Of a DNA stretch of 44,711 bases, positions 22,545 to 32,378 are shown one piece after another. Each line of letters begins with the position of its first letter. The stretch's first letter is position 1. The position numbers and the translations under genes are program-made. The stretch comes from Defluviicoccus sp. GTDB taxonomy: Bacteria; Pseudomonadota; Alphaproteobacteria; MPNO01. The stretch lies in NCBI GenBank assembly GCA_028820505.1, contig JAPPIT010000026.1:1-44711 (forward strand), read 5' to 3'. The notes beneath the pieces were generated by a model that did no database searches, had not been told where the DNA came from, and worked only from the letters and a program-made list of their open reading frames with translations.

Positions 22545-24908
22545 TCATCCCGCATCCCGGTCGCCCGCCGGCGCAAGCACCTGCCGTTTTCCGACATGGT
22601 TGGGAGGGCTGATCACCCCGTCCGCCTCCATCTGCTCGACGATCCGCGCCGCCCTGTTGTAGCCGATCTTGAGATGGCGCTGGACGAAGCTGGTGGAGGC
22701 CTTCCCCTCCCGGCAGACCAGCGCCAGCGCCTCGTCGTAGAGGGTATCGGCCTCGCCGTCGCCGCCGGCAAATTCGGCGAAGGCGGCGGAATCGTCCGGT
22801 TCGGTGACATCCTCGACATAGTCGGGCTCTCCCTGATCCCGCAGGAAGCCGACCACGCGTTCGACCTCCTCGTCCGTCACCAGGGGGCCGTGGACCCGGC
22901 TGATCCGGCCGCCGCCGGCCATGTAGAGCATGTCGCCCTGGCCGAGCAGCTGCTCGGCGCCGCCTTCGCCGAGGATCGTCCGGCTGTCGATCTTGGAGGT
23001 GACCTGAAAGCTGACCCGGGTCGGGAAATTGGCCTTGATCGTGCCGGTGATGACGTCGACGGACGGGCGCTGGGTGGCCATGACCAGGTGGATGCCGGCC
23101 GCCCGCGCCATCTGCGACAGACGCTGGACGGCGCCCTCGACCTCCTTGCCGGACACCAGCATCAGATCGGCCATCTCGTCGACGATCACCACGATGAAGG
23201 GCAAGGGCGTCAGGTCGATGGGCTCCTCCTCCTCGACCGGCATGCCTTCGGCGTCGAAACCGGTCCGCACGGTGCGGGTCAGGACCTCGCCCTTCTGCCG
23301 GGCCTGCTCCAGCCGGGCGTTGTAGCCGGCGATGTTGCGCACCCCGAGCGCGGACATCGCCCGGTAGCGGTCTTCCATCTCGCGCACCGCCCAGCGCAGC
23401 GCGATGACCGCCTTGGCCGGGTCGGTCACCACCGGCGTCAGCAAATGCGGTATGCCGTCATAGACCGACAGTTCGAGCATCTTGGGATCGATCATGATCA
23501 GCCGGCATCGCTCCGGCGGCAGCCGGTAGAGCAGCGACAGCACCATCGTGTTGATCGCCACCGACTTGCCGGAGCCGGTGGTGCCGGCGATCAGGAGATG
23601 CGGCATCCGCGCGAGGTCGACGAGCACCGGCGTGCCCCCGATATCCTTGCCGAGAACCAGGGTGAGCGAACCGCCGGCCCGGTCCAGCGCGGTCGATTCC
23701 AGGAGCTCGCGGAGGGCGACGACCTCCCGGCTGCGGTTGGGCACCTCGACGCCGATGACGCTGCGGCCCGGCACGACCGCGGCACGCACCGAGACCGCGC
23801 TCATCGACCGCGCGACATCGTCGGCAAGGCCGATGACGCGGGAGGACTTGGTGCCGGGCGCCGGCTCGAGCTCGTAGAGCGTGACCACCGGGCCGGGCCG
23901 GACGCGGGTGATGGCTCCCTTGACGCCGAAATCGTTGAACACGGATTCGAGCAGGCGGGCATTCTCCTGCAGAGCCTCCGCGTCCACGCCGGGAGCGCGC
24001 GCGCCGGGCGCCGGCGGTTCCAGCAGATCCATGGGCGGCGGGCGGTAGTCCGCGTCGGCATCGCCGAAGTCGAGCCTGGGCTGGCGGTGGCGCTCGGCCG
24101 GCCGCCCCGCCTTGCGGGGTTTCCGGGTATCCACCGCGACGACGGGCTCGGCGCCGGGCCCGGATCGGGCCGCGCGCGCCGGAGCCTTGACCGCGGGTTC
24201 CTCCCTGGCCGGGGAAGGCTCGCGCCTGGCTCTCGCGGCGCGCCGAAACGGAACCGCGGCGAGGCGCCCGACGCACGCCGCCCCGCCCCACGCGACCCGC
24301 CCGACGGCCGACCATTCCCGACGGCCGATCCCCATGGCGAGCAGGCACGCCGCCAGGGCGAGCAGGCCGAAGACGATACCGACCGTCCCGCTGCCGACCG
24401 GAAGACGGTGCAGCAGCAATGCGTTCAATTCCGCCAGGACGATCTCGCCGAACGCTCCCCCCGCCCCGTTGGGAAGCGGCCAGGAGACCGGAACCGGCAG
24501 GGTCGCGAACGCGATCGCGCCCAGGAACAGGGCGCCGGGCAGCATGGTGAACCGGATCCACAGCGGACCCAATCCGCGATGGGAGGCGATCCGCCATGCC
24601 CAGGCGAGCAGGACCACCGGCACCGACCAGGCCGCCAGCCCGGCGGTCTGGGTGAAGAAATCCGCGAACCAGGCGCCGGGTTCCCCCAGCATGTTATGGG
24701 TGACCCCGTCTGCCGGGCTGGAGGTGAGGGACGAATCCTCGGGACGATAGGAGATGAGCGCGCCCGCCGCGGCCACCGACGCCGCGGCGACCGCGACGCC
24801 GAACAGTTCGACGAGCCGGCGCTTGAGGAAGCGGGCGACGCGCGAAGACCGGTCGTGCCGGCCGCTGACCAGCAGGACCGAATCGCCGGTGTCGCGCACC
24901 CTCGCCAT
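22545..24908 (-). CDS. ftsK: DNA translocase FtsK
   Basis: A 787-aa septal DNA pump that clears chromosome termini and activates XerCD recombination. About four membrane segments lie at 34-53, 88-106, 124-143 and 172-192, followed by a short Pro/Ala/Arg linker to about 310. Walker A is AGTTGSGKS at 441-449 and Walker B is VIVDEMADLM. The C-terminal gamma winged helix includes YNRAARIVEQMEADGVISPP, which reads KOPS sequences. The linker is short compared with enterobacterial FtsK. The ATG overlaps the aminotransferase stop by one base (TGATG). Confidence 0.96.
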   Translation of the reverse strand: MARVRDTGDSVLLVSGRHDRSSRVARFLKRRLVELFGVAVAAASVAAAGALISYRPEDSSLTSSPADGVTHNMLGEPGAWFADFFTQTAGLAAWSVPVVLLAWAWRIASHRGLGPLWIRFTMLPGALFLGAIAFATLPVPVSWPLPNGAGGAFGEIVLAELNALLLHRLPVGSGTVGIVFGLLALAACLLAMGIGRREWSAVGRVAWGGAACVGRLAAVPFRRAARARREPSPAREEPAVKAPARAARSGPGAEPVVAVDTRKPRKAGRPAERHRQPRLDFGDADADYRPPPMDLLEPPAPGARAPGVDAEALQENARLLESVFNDFGVKGAITRVRPGPVVTLYELEPAPGTKSSRVIGLADDVARSMSAVSVRAAVVPGRSVIGVEVPNRSREVVALRELLESTALDRAGGSLTLVLGKDIGGTPVLVDLARMPHLLIAGTTGSGKSVAINTMVLSLLYRLPPERCRLIMIDPKMLELSVYDGIPHLLTPVVTDPAKAVIALRWAVREMEDRYRAMSALGVRNIAGYNARLEQARQKGEVLTRTVRTGFDAEGMPVEEEEPIDLTPLPFIVVIVDEMADLMLVSGKEVEGAVQRLSQMARAAGIHLVMATQRPSVDVITGTIKANFPTRVSFQVTSKIDSRTILGEGGAEQLLGQGDMLYMAGGGRISRVHGPLVTDEEVERVVGFLRDQGEPDYVEDVTEPDDSAAFAEFAGGDGEADTLYDEALALVCREGKASTSFVQRHLKIGYNRAARIVEQMEADGVISPPNHVGKRQVLAPAGDRDAG

Positions 24909-26104
24909 CACAGCACCCCGGCCAACCGGGTCAGCGCTTCGCGCGCGGTCTCGAGACCGTGGACCAGCGCGACGCGGACATAGCGCCGCCCGGGATCGAC
25001 GCCGTTCCCGCCGGGGCGCGCGATATAGGATCCGGGCAGAACCCGCACCGCCGCCTCGGACCAAAGGCGGCGCGCCGCCGCTTCGCCGTCGCCCACGTCG
25101 AGCCACAGATAGAATCCGCCGGGCGGGCGGTAAAATCCGAGCCGGCCGTCCAGCAGCTCTTCCGCGATGTCGATCTTCCGGCGATAGAGTTCGCGGCTCG
25201 CCTCGACATGGTCCTCGTCCGCCAGCAGCGCCCGCGCGGCCGCGAGCAGCGGCATCGGCGGTGCCGCCCCGCCGTGATCGCGCAGCCGCACATAGGCGTC
25301 CATGAACGCCGCGTCGCCGATCGCGAACCCGACGCGGAGCCCGGGCACGCTCGAACGCTTGGAGAGCGAGTTGAACACCGCCACCTTTTCGAGGCCGCCG
25401 CCGAGCTCGCTGCAAGCCTCGATCATGCCGGGCGGAGCCGGACGGCCGCGGTCGTAGATTTCGCTGTAGCACTCGTCGGAAACGAGGACGAAATCGTGCT
25501 CTCGGGCGAGTCTCACGAGGCTCTTCAACCGGTCGAGACCGGCGATCGTGCCTTGCGGGTTGGCGGGCGAGCAGAAATAGGCCAGCGCGACGCGCGCCAG
25601 GATGTCGGGGTCGAGACTCTCGTAGTCCGGCAGGAAGCCGGAGGCTTCGTCCGCAGGCACGCAGACCGGTTCGGCGCCCGCCGCGACCGCGGCGCCGAGA
25701 TAGACCTGGTAGAACGGGTTGGGCATCAGGACCACCGGCCGGCCGCCGGCCTTGCGCTCGGGCACCGCCGCCAGCGCGGCCATGAACAGCGCCTCGCGGG
25801 TGCCCGAGACCGGCACCACGTCGGTCGCCGGGTCGATCGTCGTCTCCGGGCAGCGATAGCGTCGGCAGGCCCAGGCCGCGATGGCGGTCCGCGCGTCCTC
25901 GGTCCCGCGCATCGGCGGGTAGCGGCCCCACAGGGCGCGGTCGGCGAGAATCGCCTCGTCGATCGTGGCCGGCGGGTCGTGCCGGGGCTCGCCCAGGGAA
26001 AGCGCGATGGGCTCGAGCCCCGCCGCCGGCGCCACCGGGCCGAGCAGCGCGCGCAGGCGGTCGAACGGGTAAGCGCCGATCTGCAAGAGGCGATCGTTCA
26101 GCAT
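24908..26104 (-). CDS. Class I/II PLP aminotransferase (DapC-like)
   Basis: A 398-aa fold-type I aminotransferase. N182 (SPANPQGT), D210 and Y213 (VSDECYSEIY) bind the cofactor, and K249 in FNSLSKRSSVPGLRVGF forms the Schiff base. The sequence is closest in layout to succinyldiaminopimelate aminotransferase (DapC), which makes an intermediate of lysine and peptidoglycan synthesis. Related aspartate or alanine aminotransferases cannot be excluded. It is the first gene of an aminotransferase-ftsK-lolA run and is divergent from ubiH, an order common in alphaproteobacteria. Confidence 0.88.
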   Translation of the reverse strand: MLNDRLLQIGAYPFDRLRALLGPVAPAAGLEPIALSLGEPRHDPPATIDEAILADRALWGRYPPMRGTEDARTAIAAWACRRYRCPETTIDPATDVVPVSGTREALFMAALAAVPERKAGGRPVVLMPNPFYQVYLGAAVAAGAEPVCVPADEASGFLPDYESLDPDILARVALAYFCSPANPQGTIAGLDRLKSLVRLAREHDFVLVSDECYSEIYDRGRPAPPGMIEACSELGGGLEKVAVFNSLSKRSSVPGLRVGFAIGDAAFMDAYVRLRDHGGAAPPMPLLAAARALLADEDHVEASRELYRRKIDIAEELLDGRLGFYRPPGGFYLWLDVGDGEAAARRLWSEAAVRVLPGSYIARPGGNGVDPGRRYVRVALVHGLETAREALTRLAGVL

Positions 26105-26216
26105 CGGCCGGCCATGGCTCCTGGCAAGCCGGGCACTCTAGCCGCAAGCGAAGTTGCGACACAAGCGCCATTTGGCCCGCGAACCCCCCGTATGTAGGGG
26201 TGAAGGGCGCCTATAT

Positions 26217-26232
26217 CCCCAATATCTTGGGG
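26217..26232. promoter_or_regulatory. Palindrome CCCCAA-TATC-TTGGGG in the divergent gap
   Basis: A perfect 6-bp inverted repeat with a 4-base loop midway between the divergent aminotransferase and ubiH genes. The position suits an operator or a short leader hairpin of ubiH. No known regulator box is matched. Confidence 0.35.
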
Positions 26233-26342
26233 CGATTCGGATCGATGCGAAGCGGTGCGCGAATCCGTTCGAGCCCGGGAGTCCGCGCTATAGTGCGGCG
26301 GGGATCGAACGCTTTCGGGACGGAGGCCGTGGCGGCGGCGCG

Positions 26343-27551
26343 ATGACGGATTTCGAGGTAATCGTGGGCGGCGGCGGCATGGTGGGGCTGACGCTCGCGG
26401 CCGCGCTCGGCGGCGCCGGGGTGTCGGTCGCGGTCGTCGACCGAAGGCCCGCCTCGGCGATGCGGGAACCGGTCTTCGACGGCCGCGTTTCGGCGATAGC
26501 GCACGGCTCCAGGACCGTTCTCGATGCGATCGGCGTCTGGGGCGGACTCGTCGACGGCGCCGAGCCGATCCGGGAGATTCGCGTCTCGGACGGCGCCTCG
26601 CCGCTCCACCTCCACTACGACAGCGCGGAGGTGGCGGCGGACGCGCTCGGATACATCGTCGAGAACCGCCGCATCCGGCAGGCGCTCCTGGAGCGGATCC
26701 GGACGTTGGGCTGCGCGACCCTTCTCGACGGCAAGTCGATCGACCGTCACGAGCGGGGTCCGATCGAGGCCCGGGTGGTGCTGGACGACGGCAGCGCGCT
26801 TGCCGCCCGCCTCCTGATCGCGACGGACGGGCGCCAGTCGCCGCTTCGACGCGCCGCCGGGCTGGGTGCGGTGGAATGGCGCTACGACCAGACGGGCATC
26901 GTCTGCACCGTCGCCCACGAACGCGCCCATCGCGGCATCGCGCAGGAGCGTTTCCTGCCGTCCGGCCCGTTCGCGATCCTGCCGATGACCGGCAACCGGT
27001 CGTCCATCGTGTGGACCGAGCGGGCGGACGTCGCGACCCGCATCCTCGCGCTGGACCGGGACTCGTTCGCCGGCGAGCTGGCGTGGCGGTTTACCGACTA
27101 TCTCGGCGCGCTCGACATCGAGGGGCCGGTCTTCTCCTATCCGCTGGCGCTGACCCTCGCCGAGCGCTACACGGCCAACCGGCTCGCCGTGGCGGGCGAC
27201 GCGGCGCACGCGATCCACCCGATCGCGGGCCAGGGCTTCAACCTCGGCATCCGGGACGCGGCCGCGCTGGCCGAGACGATCGTCGATGCCGCGCGGCTCG
27301 GCATCGATACCGGCTCGGTCGCCGCGCTCGCACGCTATGCCCGCTGGCGGCGGGCGGACAATTTCGCGATGCTGGCGGCGACCGACGGTCTCAACCGGCT
27401 GTTTTCCAACGACATCGCGCCGATCGCGCTCGGGCGGCGCCTCGGGCTCGCGGCGGTGAACCGGATTCCCCGCCTCAAGCGGCTGTTCATGCGCCACGCC
27501 ATGGGCGAGCTCGGCGAAAGGCCGCGCCTCGCCCGCGGCATGCCGCTCTGA
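26343..27551 (+). CDS. ubiH: UbiH/UbiF-family FAD-dependent hydroxylase
   Basis: A 402-aa flavoprotein monooxygenase of ubiquinone synthesis, which hydroxylates the polyprenyl-phenol ring using O2 and a reductant. Motifs: the dinucleotide-binding VGGGGMVGLTLAAALG near the N-terminus, ATDGRQSPLR (DG motif), and GDAAHAIHPIAGQGFNLGIRD (GD motif) near residue 287. The start ATG 26343 gives MTDFEVIVGGGG, the expected N-terminus; the longer frame to 26154 adds a non-conserved leader. Whether it acts at C5, C6 or C1 is not clear, since alphaproteobacteria often use broad-range UbiL/UbiM-like enzymes. Confidence 0.9.
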   Translation: MTDFEVIVGGGGMVGLTLAAALGGAGVSVAVVDRRPASAMREPVFDGRVSAIAHGSRTVLDAIGVWGGLVDGAEPIREIRVSDGASPLHLHYDSAEVAADALGYIVENRRIRQALLERIRTLGCATLLDGKSIDRHERGPIEARVVLDDGSALAARLLIATDGRQSPLRRAAGLGAVEWRYDQTGIVCTVAHERAHRGIAQERFLPSGPFAILPMTGNRSSIVWTERADVATRILALDRDSFAGELAWRFTDYLGALDIEGPVFSYPLALTLAERYTANRLAVAGDAAHAIHPIAGQGFNLGIRDAAALAETIVDAARLGIDTGSVAALARYARWRRADNFAMLAATDGLNRLFSNDIAPIALGRRLGLAAVNRIPRLKRLFMRHAMGELGERPRLARGMPL

Positions 27552-27569
27552 CGGCGGGCCCCGGGCCGG

Positions 27570-28385
27570 TCAGGCCGCTTCGATATCCAGCAAGGCCGCG
27601 ACTTCCGGCCAGCTCTTCGCGCCGTTGACCCGAAGCTGCCCGGTGAGGTCGTCGGGCATCCATTTCCAGATCGCGGGCTGGAAGCTCGCGCGCGCCTTGA
27701 CGTTCGCGAGCCACGCCTCGACGCGGGGCATGCGGCCGCCCGCCCACATCCCCTGCATCGACAGCATGTCGAGCCGCATGACATAGGGCGTCATCGCGAT
27801 GTCGGCGAAGCTGAACCGCTCGCCGATCAGCCAGCCGCCGTTCTGGAGCGCCTCCTCCATCTTCCGGAGGTAGCGGTCGTAGAGCTTCACCTTCACGGCC
27901 GCGCCGGGCGCCTCGAAGCCGAGCCGGACATAGCTCTTTTTCTGCTCGTGCCAGTCCGCGCTCACCGAGAAGGGCGGGGTGGAGTCGAGGAATTCCTTCA
28001 TCTTCTCCTCGCCCAGCGCCCGGATGGTATGGCGGTGCGAGGACATGAAGGTGAGCGCGCCGCAGGCGGGGTGGAGCTCTTCGTCGACCGCCTTGGTCCA
28101 GTAGCGCTCCTCGGCGCGAAGCACGGGATCGGCGGGGCGGACCGGGCGTTCGGGGAAGACCTCGTCGAGATAGGCGCAGATGACCGAGGACTCCTTGATC
28201 GCGTTCCCGTCGTGGACCAGGGTCGGCACCACCGCCTTGGGGTTGATCTTCATGTATTCGGGCGCGAACTGCTCGCCCTTGAGGATGTCGATATAGTGCC
28301 CCTGCCAGGGCAGCCGCTTTTCCTCGAGAAACAGCCTTACTTTCGCCGCGCAGACCGACGAGCCGTGGTGGTAGAGTTCGAGCAC
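27570..28385 (-). CDS. Glutathione S-transferase family protein
   Basis: A 271-aa soluble protein with an N-terminal thioredoxin-like domain (residues 1-80: ELYHHGSSVCAAKVRLFLEE, then cis-Pro VVPTLVHDG and ESSVICAYLDE) and a long helical C-terminal domain. SSVC near residue 9 supplies the candidate Ser/Cys that activates glutathione. Members detoxify electrophiles, remove halogens or isomerise ring-cleavage products; the substrate is not known. The C-terminal domain is about 50 residues longer than in usual bacterial GSTs. It ends 18 bp from the ubiH stop (convergent). Confidence 0.9.
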   Translation of the reverse strand: MLELYHHGSSVCAAKVRLFLEEKRLPWQGHYIDILKGEQFAPEYMKINPKAVVPTLVHDGNAIKESSVICAYLDEVFPERPVRPADPVLRAEERYWTKAVDEELHPACGALTFMSSHRHTIRALGEEKMKEFLDSTPPFSVSADWHEQKKSYVRLGFEAPGAAVKVKLYDRYLRKMEEALQNGGWLIGERFSFADIAMTPYVMRLDMLSMQGMWAGGRMPRVEAWLANVKARASFQPAIWKWMPDDLTGQLRVNGAKSWPEVAALLDIEAA

Positions 28386-28419
28386 GCCCTTTCCCTCCTT
28401 TGGGTTCGAAGCGGAACGC

Positions 28420-28794
28420 TCAGGGGTCGCGGCTCAGCCCCGCCGCTTCGAGCGCCCGCAGATAGTCGTTCCAGATCCGGTCCCGGTTCCGGCCCAGCTC
28501 ATGGAGATAGCTCCACGAGTAGAGCCCCGTATCGTGCAAATCGTCGAACACGATGCGGACGGCGTAGTTGCCGACCGGCTCGACGTTGGTGATCCCGACG
28601 TGGCGCCGTCCCGCGACCAGCTGTTTCTGGCCCGGCCCGTGCCCGCGCACCTCGGCCGAGGGGCTTTCGACGCGCAGAAACTCGGCGGCCAGGGCGAAGG
28701 ACGTGCCGTCGTCGAAGTCGATTTCGAGCACCTTCTCGGCCGACTTGAGCCGGAGCGCGGTCGGCCATGGCGCGTTTCCGTCGGGGTTTCCCAA
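28420..28794 (-). CDS. DUF971 (GBBH-like N-terminal domain) protein
   Basis: A 124-aa protein matching the small domain found at the N-terminus of gamma-butyrobetaine hydroxylase. Features: LRLKSAEKVLEIDFDDG at the start, LAAEFLRVESPSAEVRGHG, and IVFDDLHDTGLYSWSYLHEL. In full hydroxylases this domain binds zinc; stand-alone forms are common in alphaproteobacteria, often by iron-sulfur cluster genes, and their role is not settled. It lies 2 bp from the Trm112-like stop and ends 34 bp from the GST start, in the same direction. Confidence 0.9.
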   Translation of the reverse strand: MGNPDGNAPWPTALRLKSAEKVLEIDFDDGTSFALAAEFLRVESPSAEVRGHGPGQKQLVAGRRHVGITNVEPVGNYAVRIVFDDLHDTGLYSWSYLHELGRNRDRIWNDYLRALEAAGLSRDP

Positions 28795-28796
28795 TT

Positions 28797-29030
28797 CTAG
28801 TCCTCGCCGATGCGGCGCGCCTCGTCGACCAGCATGATGGGAATGCCGTCGCGGATGGGAAAGGCGAGGCCGGCGTTCTCGCTGACGAGCTCCTGCGCCG
28901 CGTCGTCGTAGCGCAGCGGCCCCTTGGTCAGCGGGCAGACCAGGATCTCGAGCAATTTCGGGTCGATGGGCCGGCCGCGGTCTCCCCTTGCGTCGGCCGG
29001 GGCGCCTGCTGAGGCGGGCTCGTCTGCCAT
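28797..29030 (-). CDS. Trm112-like / YcaR family small protein
   Basis: A 77-aa protein with the family core [17 protein letters not shown] followed by [13 protein letters not shown]. Trm112 proteins act as partners of methyltransferases; the bacterial YcaR group has no proven role. An Ala/Asp-rich N-terminal tail of about 22 residues precedes the core. The start ATG 29030 was chosen because the longer frame runs into the LON-domain gene. It lies in the conserved order ybbN, LON-domain, Trm112. Confidence 0.9.
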   Translation of the reverse strand: MADEPASAGAPADARGDRGRPIDPKLLEILVCPLTKGPLRYDDAAQELVSENAGLAFPIRDGIPIMLVDEARRIGED

Positions 29031-29047
29031 CTCCACTCCTCCGCGCC

Positions 29048-29713
29048 CTATTGCCTGGTGCGCCCCTCGTCGTCGGGGCGTTCGAGCAGCGCCATTTCGA
29101 GCAGGGTCATCACGATTTCGGCGCGTTCGGCGGTGCCGGCCGCCTCCAGCAGCGCCTGTTTCTCGCTGGTGCGGAAGGGGCACATCATCGCCAGGGAATC
29201 GACGAGGCGCGAATCCCCCGTGCCCTCGATCGCCTCCCAGTTCGCTTCCACGCCCTGTTGGCGGAGATAGGCGCGGAGCGCGTTCAACAACCGTTCCCGA
29301 TCCAGGGGCATCTGCGCCGGCGGCTCCATCAAATCGTCGCGGAAAACGCCGAACCGCGCCCGCACCCTTCGGTAGCCGTCGCGCAGGCTCAGCTCCCGCT
29401 CGACGACGAAGCGGATCAGCCCCTTGAGCGTGATCAGGTAGCGCCCGTCCTCGGTCTCGCCGAAAGAGACGATCCGCCCCGCGCAACCCGTCCGGTAGAT
29501 GTCGGGTTCGCCGCCGCCGACCCCCTCGTGCGGCAGAATCATCCCGATCAGCCGTTGCGGCGCGGCCAGCGCCGCCGCCGTCATGTTCAGGTAACGCGGC
29601 TCGAAGATATTGAGCGGCAACCGGCTGTGCGGCAGCAAGAGCGCGCCGCCGAGGGGAAAAATCGGAATCTCGTCCGGCAGATCCTCGAACCCGGGATCGA
29701 ACGGACCCGGCAT
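29048..29713 (-). CDS. LON peptidase substrate-binding domain protein
   Basis: A 221-aa protein equal to the N-terminal domain of Lon without the ATPase and protease parts. It begins with [26 protein letters not shown], the family signature, and has the helical bundle at the C-terminal end. It probably binds unfolded protein or a partner. The ATG 29713 overlaps the stop of the Trx/TPR gene by one base, so the two are translationally coupled and may work together in protein quality control. Confidence 0.92.
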   Translation of the reverse strand: MPGPFDPGFEDLPDEIPIFPLGGALLLPHSRLPLNIFEPRYLNMTAAALAAPQRLIGMILPHEGVGGGEPDIYRTGCAGRIVSFGETEDGRYLITLKGLIRFVVERELSLRDGYRRVRARFGVFRDDLMEPPAQMPLDRERLLNALRAYLRQQGVEANWEAIEGTGDSRLVDSLAMMCPFRTSEKQALLEAAGTAERAEIVMTLLEMALLERPDDEGRTRQ

Positions 29714-30627
29714 CAGGAGAACAGGATCGCGGACAGCTTGCGCCGCCCCGCGACGGTCACCGGGTCGGTCGGACCCAGCGCCTCGAACAACTCCAGAAGC
29801 TGCTTCCGCGCCGCCTGATCGTTCCATTCCCGCGCCCGCCTGACGATCTCGACCAGCGCGTCGATCGCCTCCTCGCTGCGGCCTTCGGCGTGAAGCGAGA
29901 GCGCGAGTTCGAAACGCGCCTGGTGATCGTCGGGATCGGCTTCGAGCCGCGCCAGAAGCTCGCCCCGGTCGCCGGTGTCGGCCGTCTTCTCGGCCAGCGC
30001 CAACGCCGATGCCGCGGCTTCCGACTCGGCGCTGCCGCGCGCGTCCTCGGGCAGCGTGTCGAAAACCTCGCGCGCCCGCGCGAGCTCGCCCTGGCCGATC
30101 AGCGCCCGGGTGAGGCCGGCGATACCGGCGGCGCTGTCCGGCGCGTGCTGGACCACCTGCGCGTAGATCGACGCGGCGGCGCCGAAATCCTTCGCGTCCA
30201 GACGCTCGGCCGCCTGGGCGAGCGCGTCGTCGAGGGGAGACGAGACCGTCGTTCCGGCCGCCTTCGCGAGCTTGTCGACGAACGTCTTGACCTGGCTTTC
30301 GGGCAGCGCGCCCTGGAACGCGTCGACCGGCCGTCCGCCCGAGAAGGCGAAAACCGCCGGGATCGACTGGATGCGCAGCTGCTGGGCGATTTCGGGGTTC
30401 TGATCGATGTCGATCTTGACCAGCTTTACCCCGCCGTTCGCGGCCCGGACGACCTTTTCGAGGATCGGCCCGAGCTGCTTGCAGGGGCCGCACCAGGGCG
30501 CCCAGAAGTCGACCACCACGGGCGTGTCCATCGAGGCGTCGATGACATCCGCCATGAACGTCTCGGTCGATCCGTCCTTGATCGCGTCGGCGGGCGCATC
30601 GCCGGTCTGTCCCAAGATCGGTTCCAT
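29713..30627 (-). CDS. ybbN: Thioredoxin-TPR protein, YbbN/CnoX family
   Basis: A 304-aa protein with an N-terminal thioredoxin domain (active site W45-C46-G47-P48-C49) and a TPR-like helical region from about 130 to the end. CnoX proteins hold unfolded substrates under oxidative stress and pass them to GroEL. The intact CxxC suggests thioredoxin activity too, unlike E. coli YbbN, which has lost one Cys. It is the first gene of the ybbN, LON-domain, Trm112 group. The start ATG is clear (MEPILGQTG). Confidence 0.93.
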   Translation of the reverse strand: MEPILGQTGDAPADAIKDGSTETFMADVIDASMDTPVVVDFWAPWCGPCKQLGPILEKVVRAANGGVKLVKIDIDQNPEIAQQLRIQSIPAVFAFSGGRPVDAFQGALPESQVKTFVDKLAKAAGTTVSSPLDDALAQAAERLDAKDFGAAASIYAQVVQHAPDSAAGIAGLTRALIGQGELARAREVFDTLPEDARGSAESEAAASALALAEKTADTGDRGELLARLEADPDDHQARFELALSLHAEGRSEEAIDALVEIVRRAREWNDQAARKQLLELFEALGPTDPVTVAGRRKLSAILFS

Positions 30628-30708
30628 CGTCCTGTCCCGTGCGTCAGCCCCGCCGGCGGGGTCGGCGACAAGATGGGCGAGGAGTCTCCCCGAAGCAAGC
30701 CCGGCGCA

Positions 30709-31242
30709 TCATTCCCGCGTCGCCGCGCCGAGGTCGACGACCATCGGATCGTGGCCGAGCGTCCGGATGAAGCGCAGCAGATCCGCGGGCGCGATGGCCG
30801 TCGTCGCATCGTTCGACAGCGGATGGAAATGCGCCCGCTCGGCTTCCGCCACGCCGGAGTCGATCACCGGCCGCACCTCGCGCTGGCGGTCGTTGATGAG
30901 TGCGAAAGGCGTGACCGCGCCCGGCACCACGCCGAGATGGTCGGCGAGCCTCTCGGGGCTGCCGAAGGACAGCCGGGCCGATCCGATAAGGGGAGCGAGC
31001 GCCTTGAGGTCGAGGCGGCGGTCCTCCAGCGCGACGACGAGCCAGAGCGCCCCCTTCTTGTCCTTGAGAAAGAGCGACTTGCAATGCGCGCCGGGCAGGC
31101 GGCCGCGCACCTTGCGGCTCTCCTCGACCGTGAACACCGGCGCGTGGGTCTGGGTCTCGGTCGCGATCCCGAGCTCTTCCAGCCGCTCGAACAGCTCCTT
31201 TTGCCGGGCGGCGACGGTTTCCGGCGACACCGTTTCGGTCAT
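30709..31242 (-). CDS. proX: Prolyl-tRNA editing protein ProX (YbaK-like deacylase)
   Basis: A 177-aa trans-editing enzyme that removes alanine from mischarged tRNA-Pro. Family features: HAPVFTVEES near residue 38, CKSLFLKDKKGALWLV, and GAVTPFALINDRQREVRPVID. The length fits the stand-alone ProX group. ATG 31242 follows GAGGA at good spacing, so the four-residue extension from 31254 is rejected. It stands 81 bp upstream of ybbN on the same strand. Confidence 0.9.
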   Translation of the reverse strand: MTETVSPETVAARQKELFERLEELGIATETQTHAPVFTVEESRKVRGRLPGAHCKSLFLKDKKGALWLVVALEDRRLDLKALAPLIGSARLSFGSPERLADHLGVVPGAVTPFALINDRQREVRPVIDSGVAEAERAHFHPLSNDATTAIAPADLLRFIRTLGHDPMVVDLGAATRE

Positions 31243-31406
31243 CCGTTTCCTCAACGCAGCGCTTGAAGTCGGCTTGCGGCGACGAACATACTCCCGCGCG
31301 TCGGTTACCGCGACCGGCGCCGGGCTCCCGGACCGCGCACGACGCGGATGCTCATGCCGACAGTCGCGATCGGCGCCGGGCCGGCAGGCGGAACGGGAGT
31401 CTCGGG

Positions 31407-32351
31407 GTGAAAGCCATTCGTTTCGATCGGTTCGGGGGACCGGAAGTGCTGCGCCCGGTCGACATGCCGGATCCGGTCCCGGGGCCGGGCGGTGTCCTCG
31501 TCGAGGTTCATGCCGTCAGCGTGGTGGCGGGGGACTGCAAGCTCCGCAACGGGGAGATGACGGGGCCGCGCGCCCCGCGCCCGCCCAAGGTGCCGGGGCG
31601 GGACGGGGCCGGTATCGTCCGCGCGGTCGGCGCCGGCGTCGCCGGGTTCGAGTCCGGGGACCGCGTCTGCTTCACCTGCCGGTACGACGAGCAGGGATCC
31701 TTTGCCGAGCTCGCGTTGCGCCCGCAGGAAGCCGTCGTCCGCATGCCCGAACGGCTCGATTTCGTCGAGGCCGCCGCGGTCACGCATGCGGGGATCTGCG
31801 CCTATATCGCGATCGTCGAGACCGCCGCCGTCAAGGCCGGCGACAGGGTGCTGGTGCACGCGGCGGCGGGCGCGATCGGCGGCATCGCGATACAGCTCTG
31901 CCGGATGCTCGGCGCCGAGGTCGCCGGGACCTGCCGGGCGCGCAACGTCGAGCATGTGAGGGCGCTCGGTGCGCATCGCGCGATCTCCTACGACCGGGAG
32001 GATTTCTCGCGCGCGATCTCGGGCCAGGACGTGGTGCTCGACATGATTGGCGGCGACGTGCATGCGCGGTCCCGCAAGGTGCTGCGGCCGGGCGGCAGGC
32101 TGGTGTGGCTGATCGCGGAGCCCTTCGGGGAGCCCGACGACGGGCGGGACATCGAGGTCCGGCAGGCGATGATCGAGGACAGCCCGGAAACCCTCGCGGC
32201 CGTGATGCGGCTGGCCGACGAGGGCCGCATCCGCCCGCTGGTGAGCCGGGTGCTGCCGCTTCACCGGGCGGCGGAAGCGCACCGCATCATGGAGGCGGGC
32301 GAGAACACGCGCGGGCGCCTGGTGCTCGATACGAGGCAGCCGGCGCCGTGA
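31407..32351 (+). CDS. Zinc-free MDR quinone oxidoreductase-like protein
   Basis: A 314-aa medium-chain dehydrogenase/reductase. It begins VKAIRFDRFGGPEVLRPVD, the typical start of NADPH:quinone reductases. The nucleotide-binding segment is VHAAAGAIGGIAIQLCRMLGA. No structural zinc cysteine set is seen. Members reduce quinones or enones with NADPH. The start is GTG 31407 with GGGAG upstream; the preceding in-frame stretch to 31263 does not look conserved. The gene is divergent from proX, and about 150 bp lie between them. Confidence 0.88.
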   Translation: MKAIRFDRFGGPEVLRPVDMPDPVPGPGGVLVEVHAVSVVAGDCKLRNGEMTGPRAPRPPKVPGRDGAGIVRAVGAGVAGFESGDRVCFTCRYDEQGSFAELALRPQEAVVRMPERLDFVEAAAVTHAGICAYIAIVETAAVKAGDRVLVHAAAGAIGGIAIQLCRMLGAEVAGTCRARNVEHVRALGAHRAISYDREDFSRAISGQDVVLDMIGGDVHARSRKVLRPGGRLVWLIAEPFGEPDDGRDIEVRQAMIEDSPETLAAVMRLADEGRIRPLVSRVLPLHRAAEAHRIMEAGENTRGRLVLDTRQPAP

Positions 32352-32378
32352 GCGCGGAGGTCCTGCGGGAGGCCTCGC

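Noticed and set aside
22395-24983. Plus-strand ORF of 862 aa opposite ftsK
   Set aside because: Antisense to ftsK with its Walker motifs; composition is typical of a shadow.
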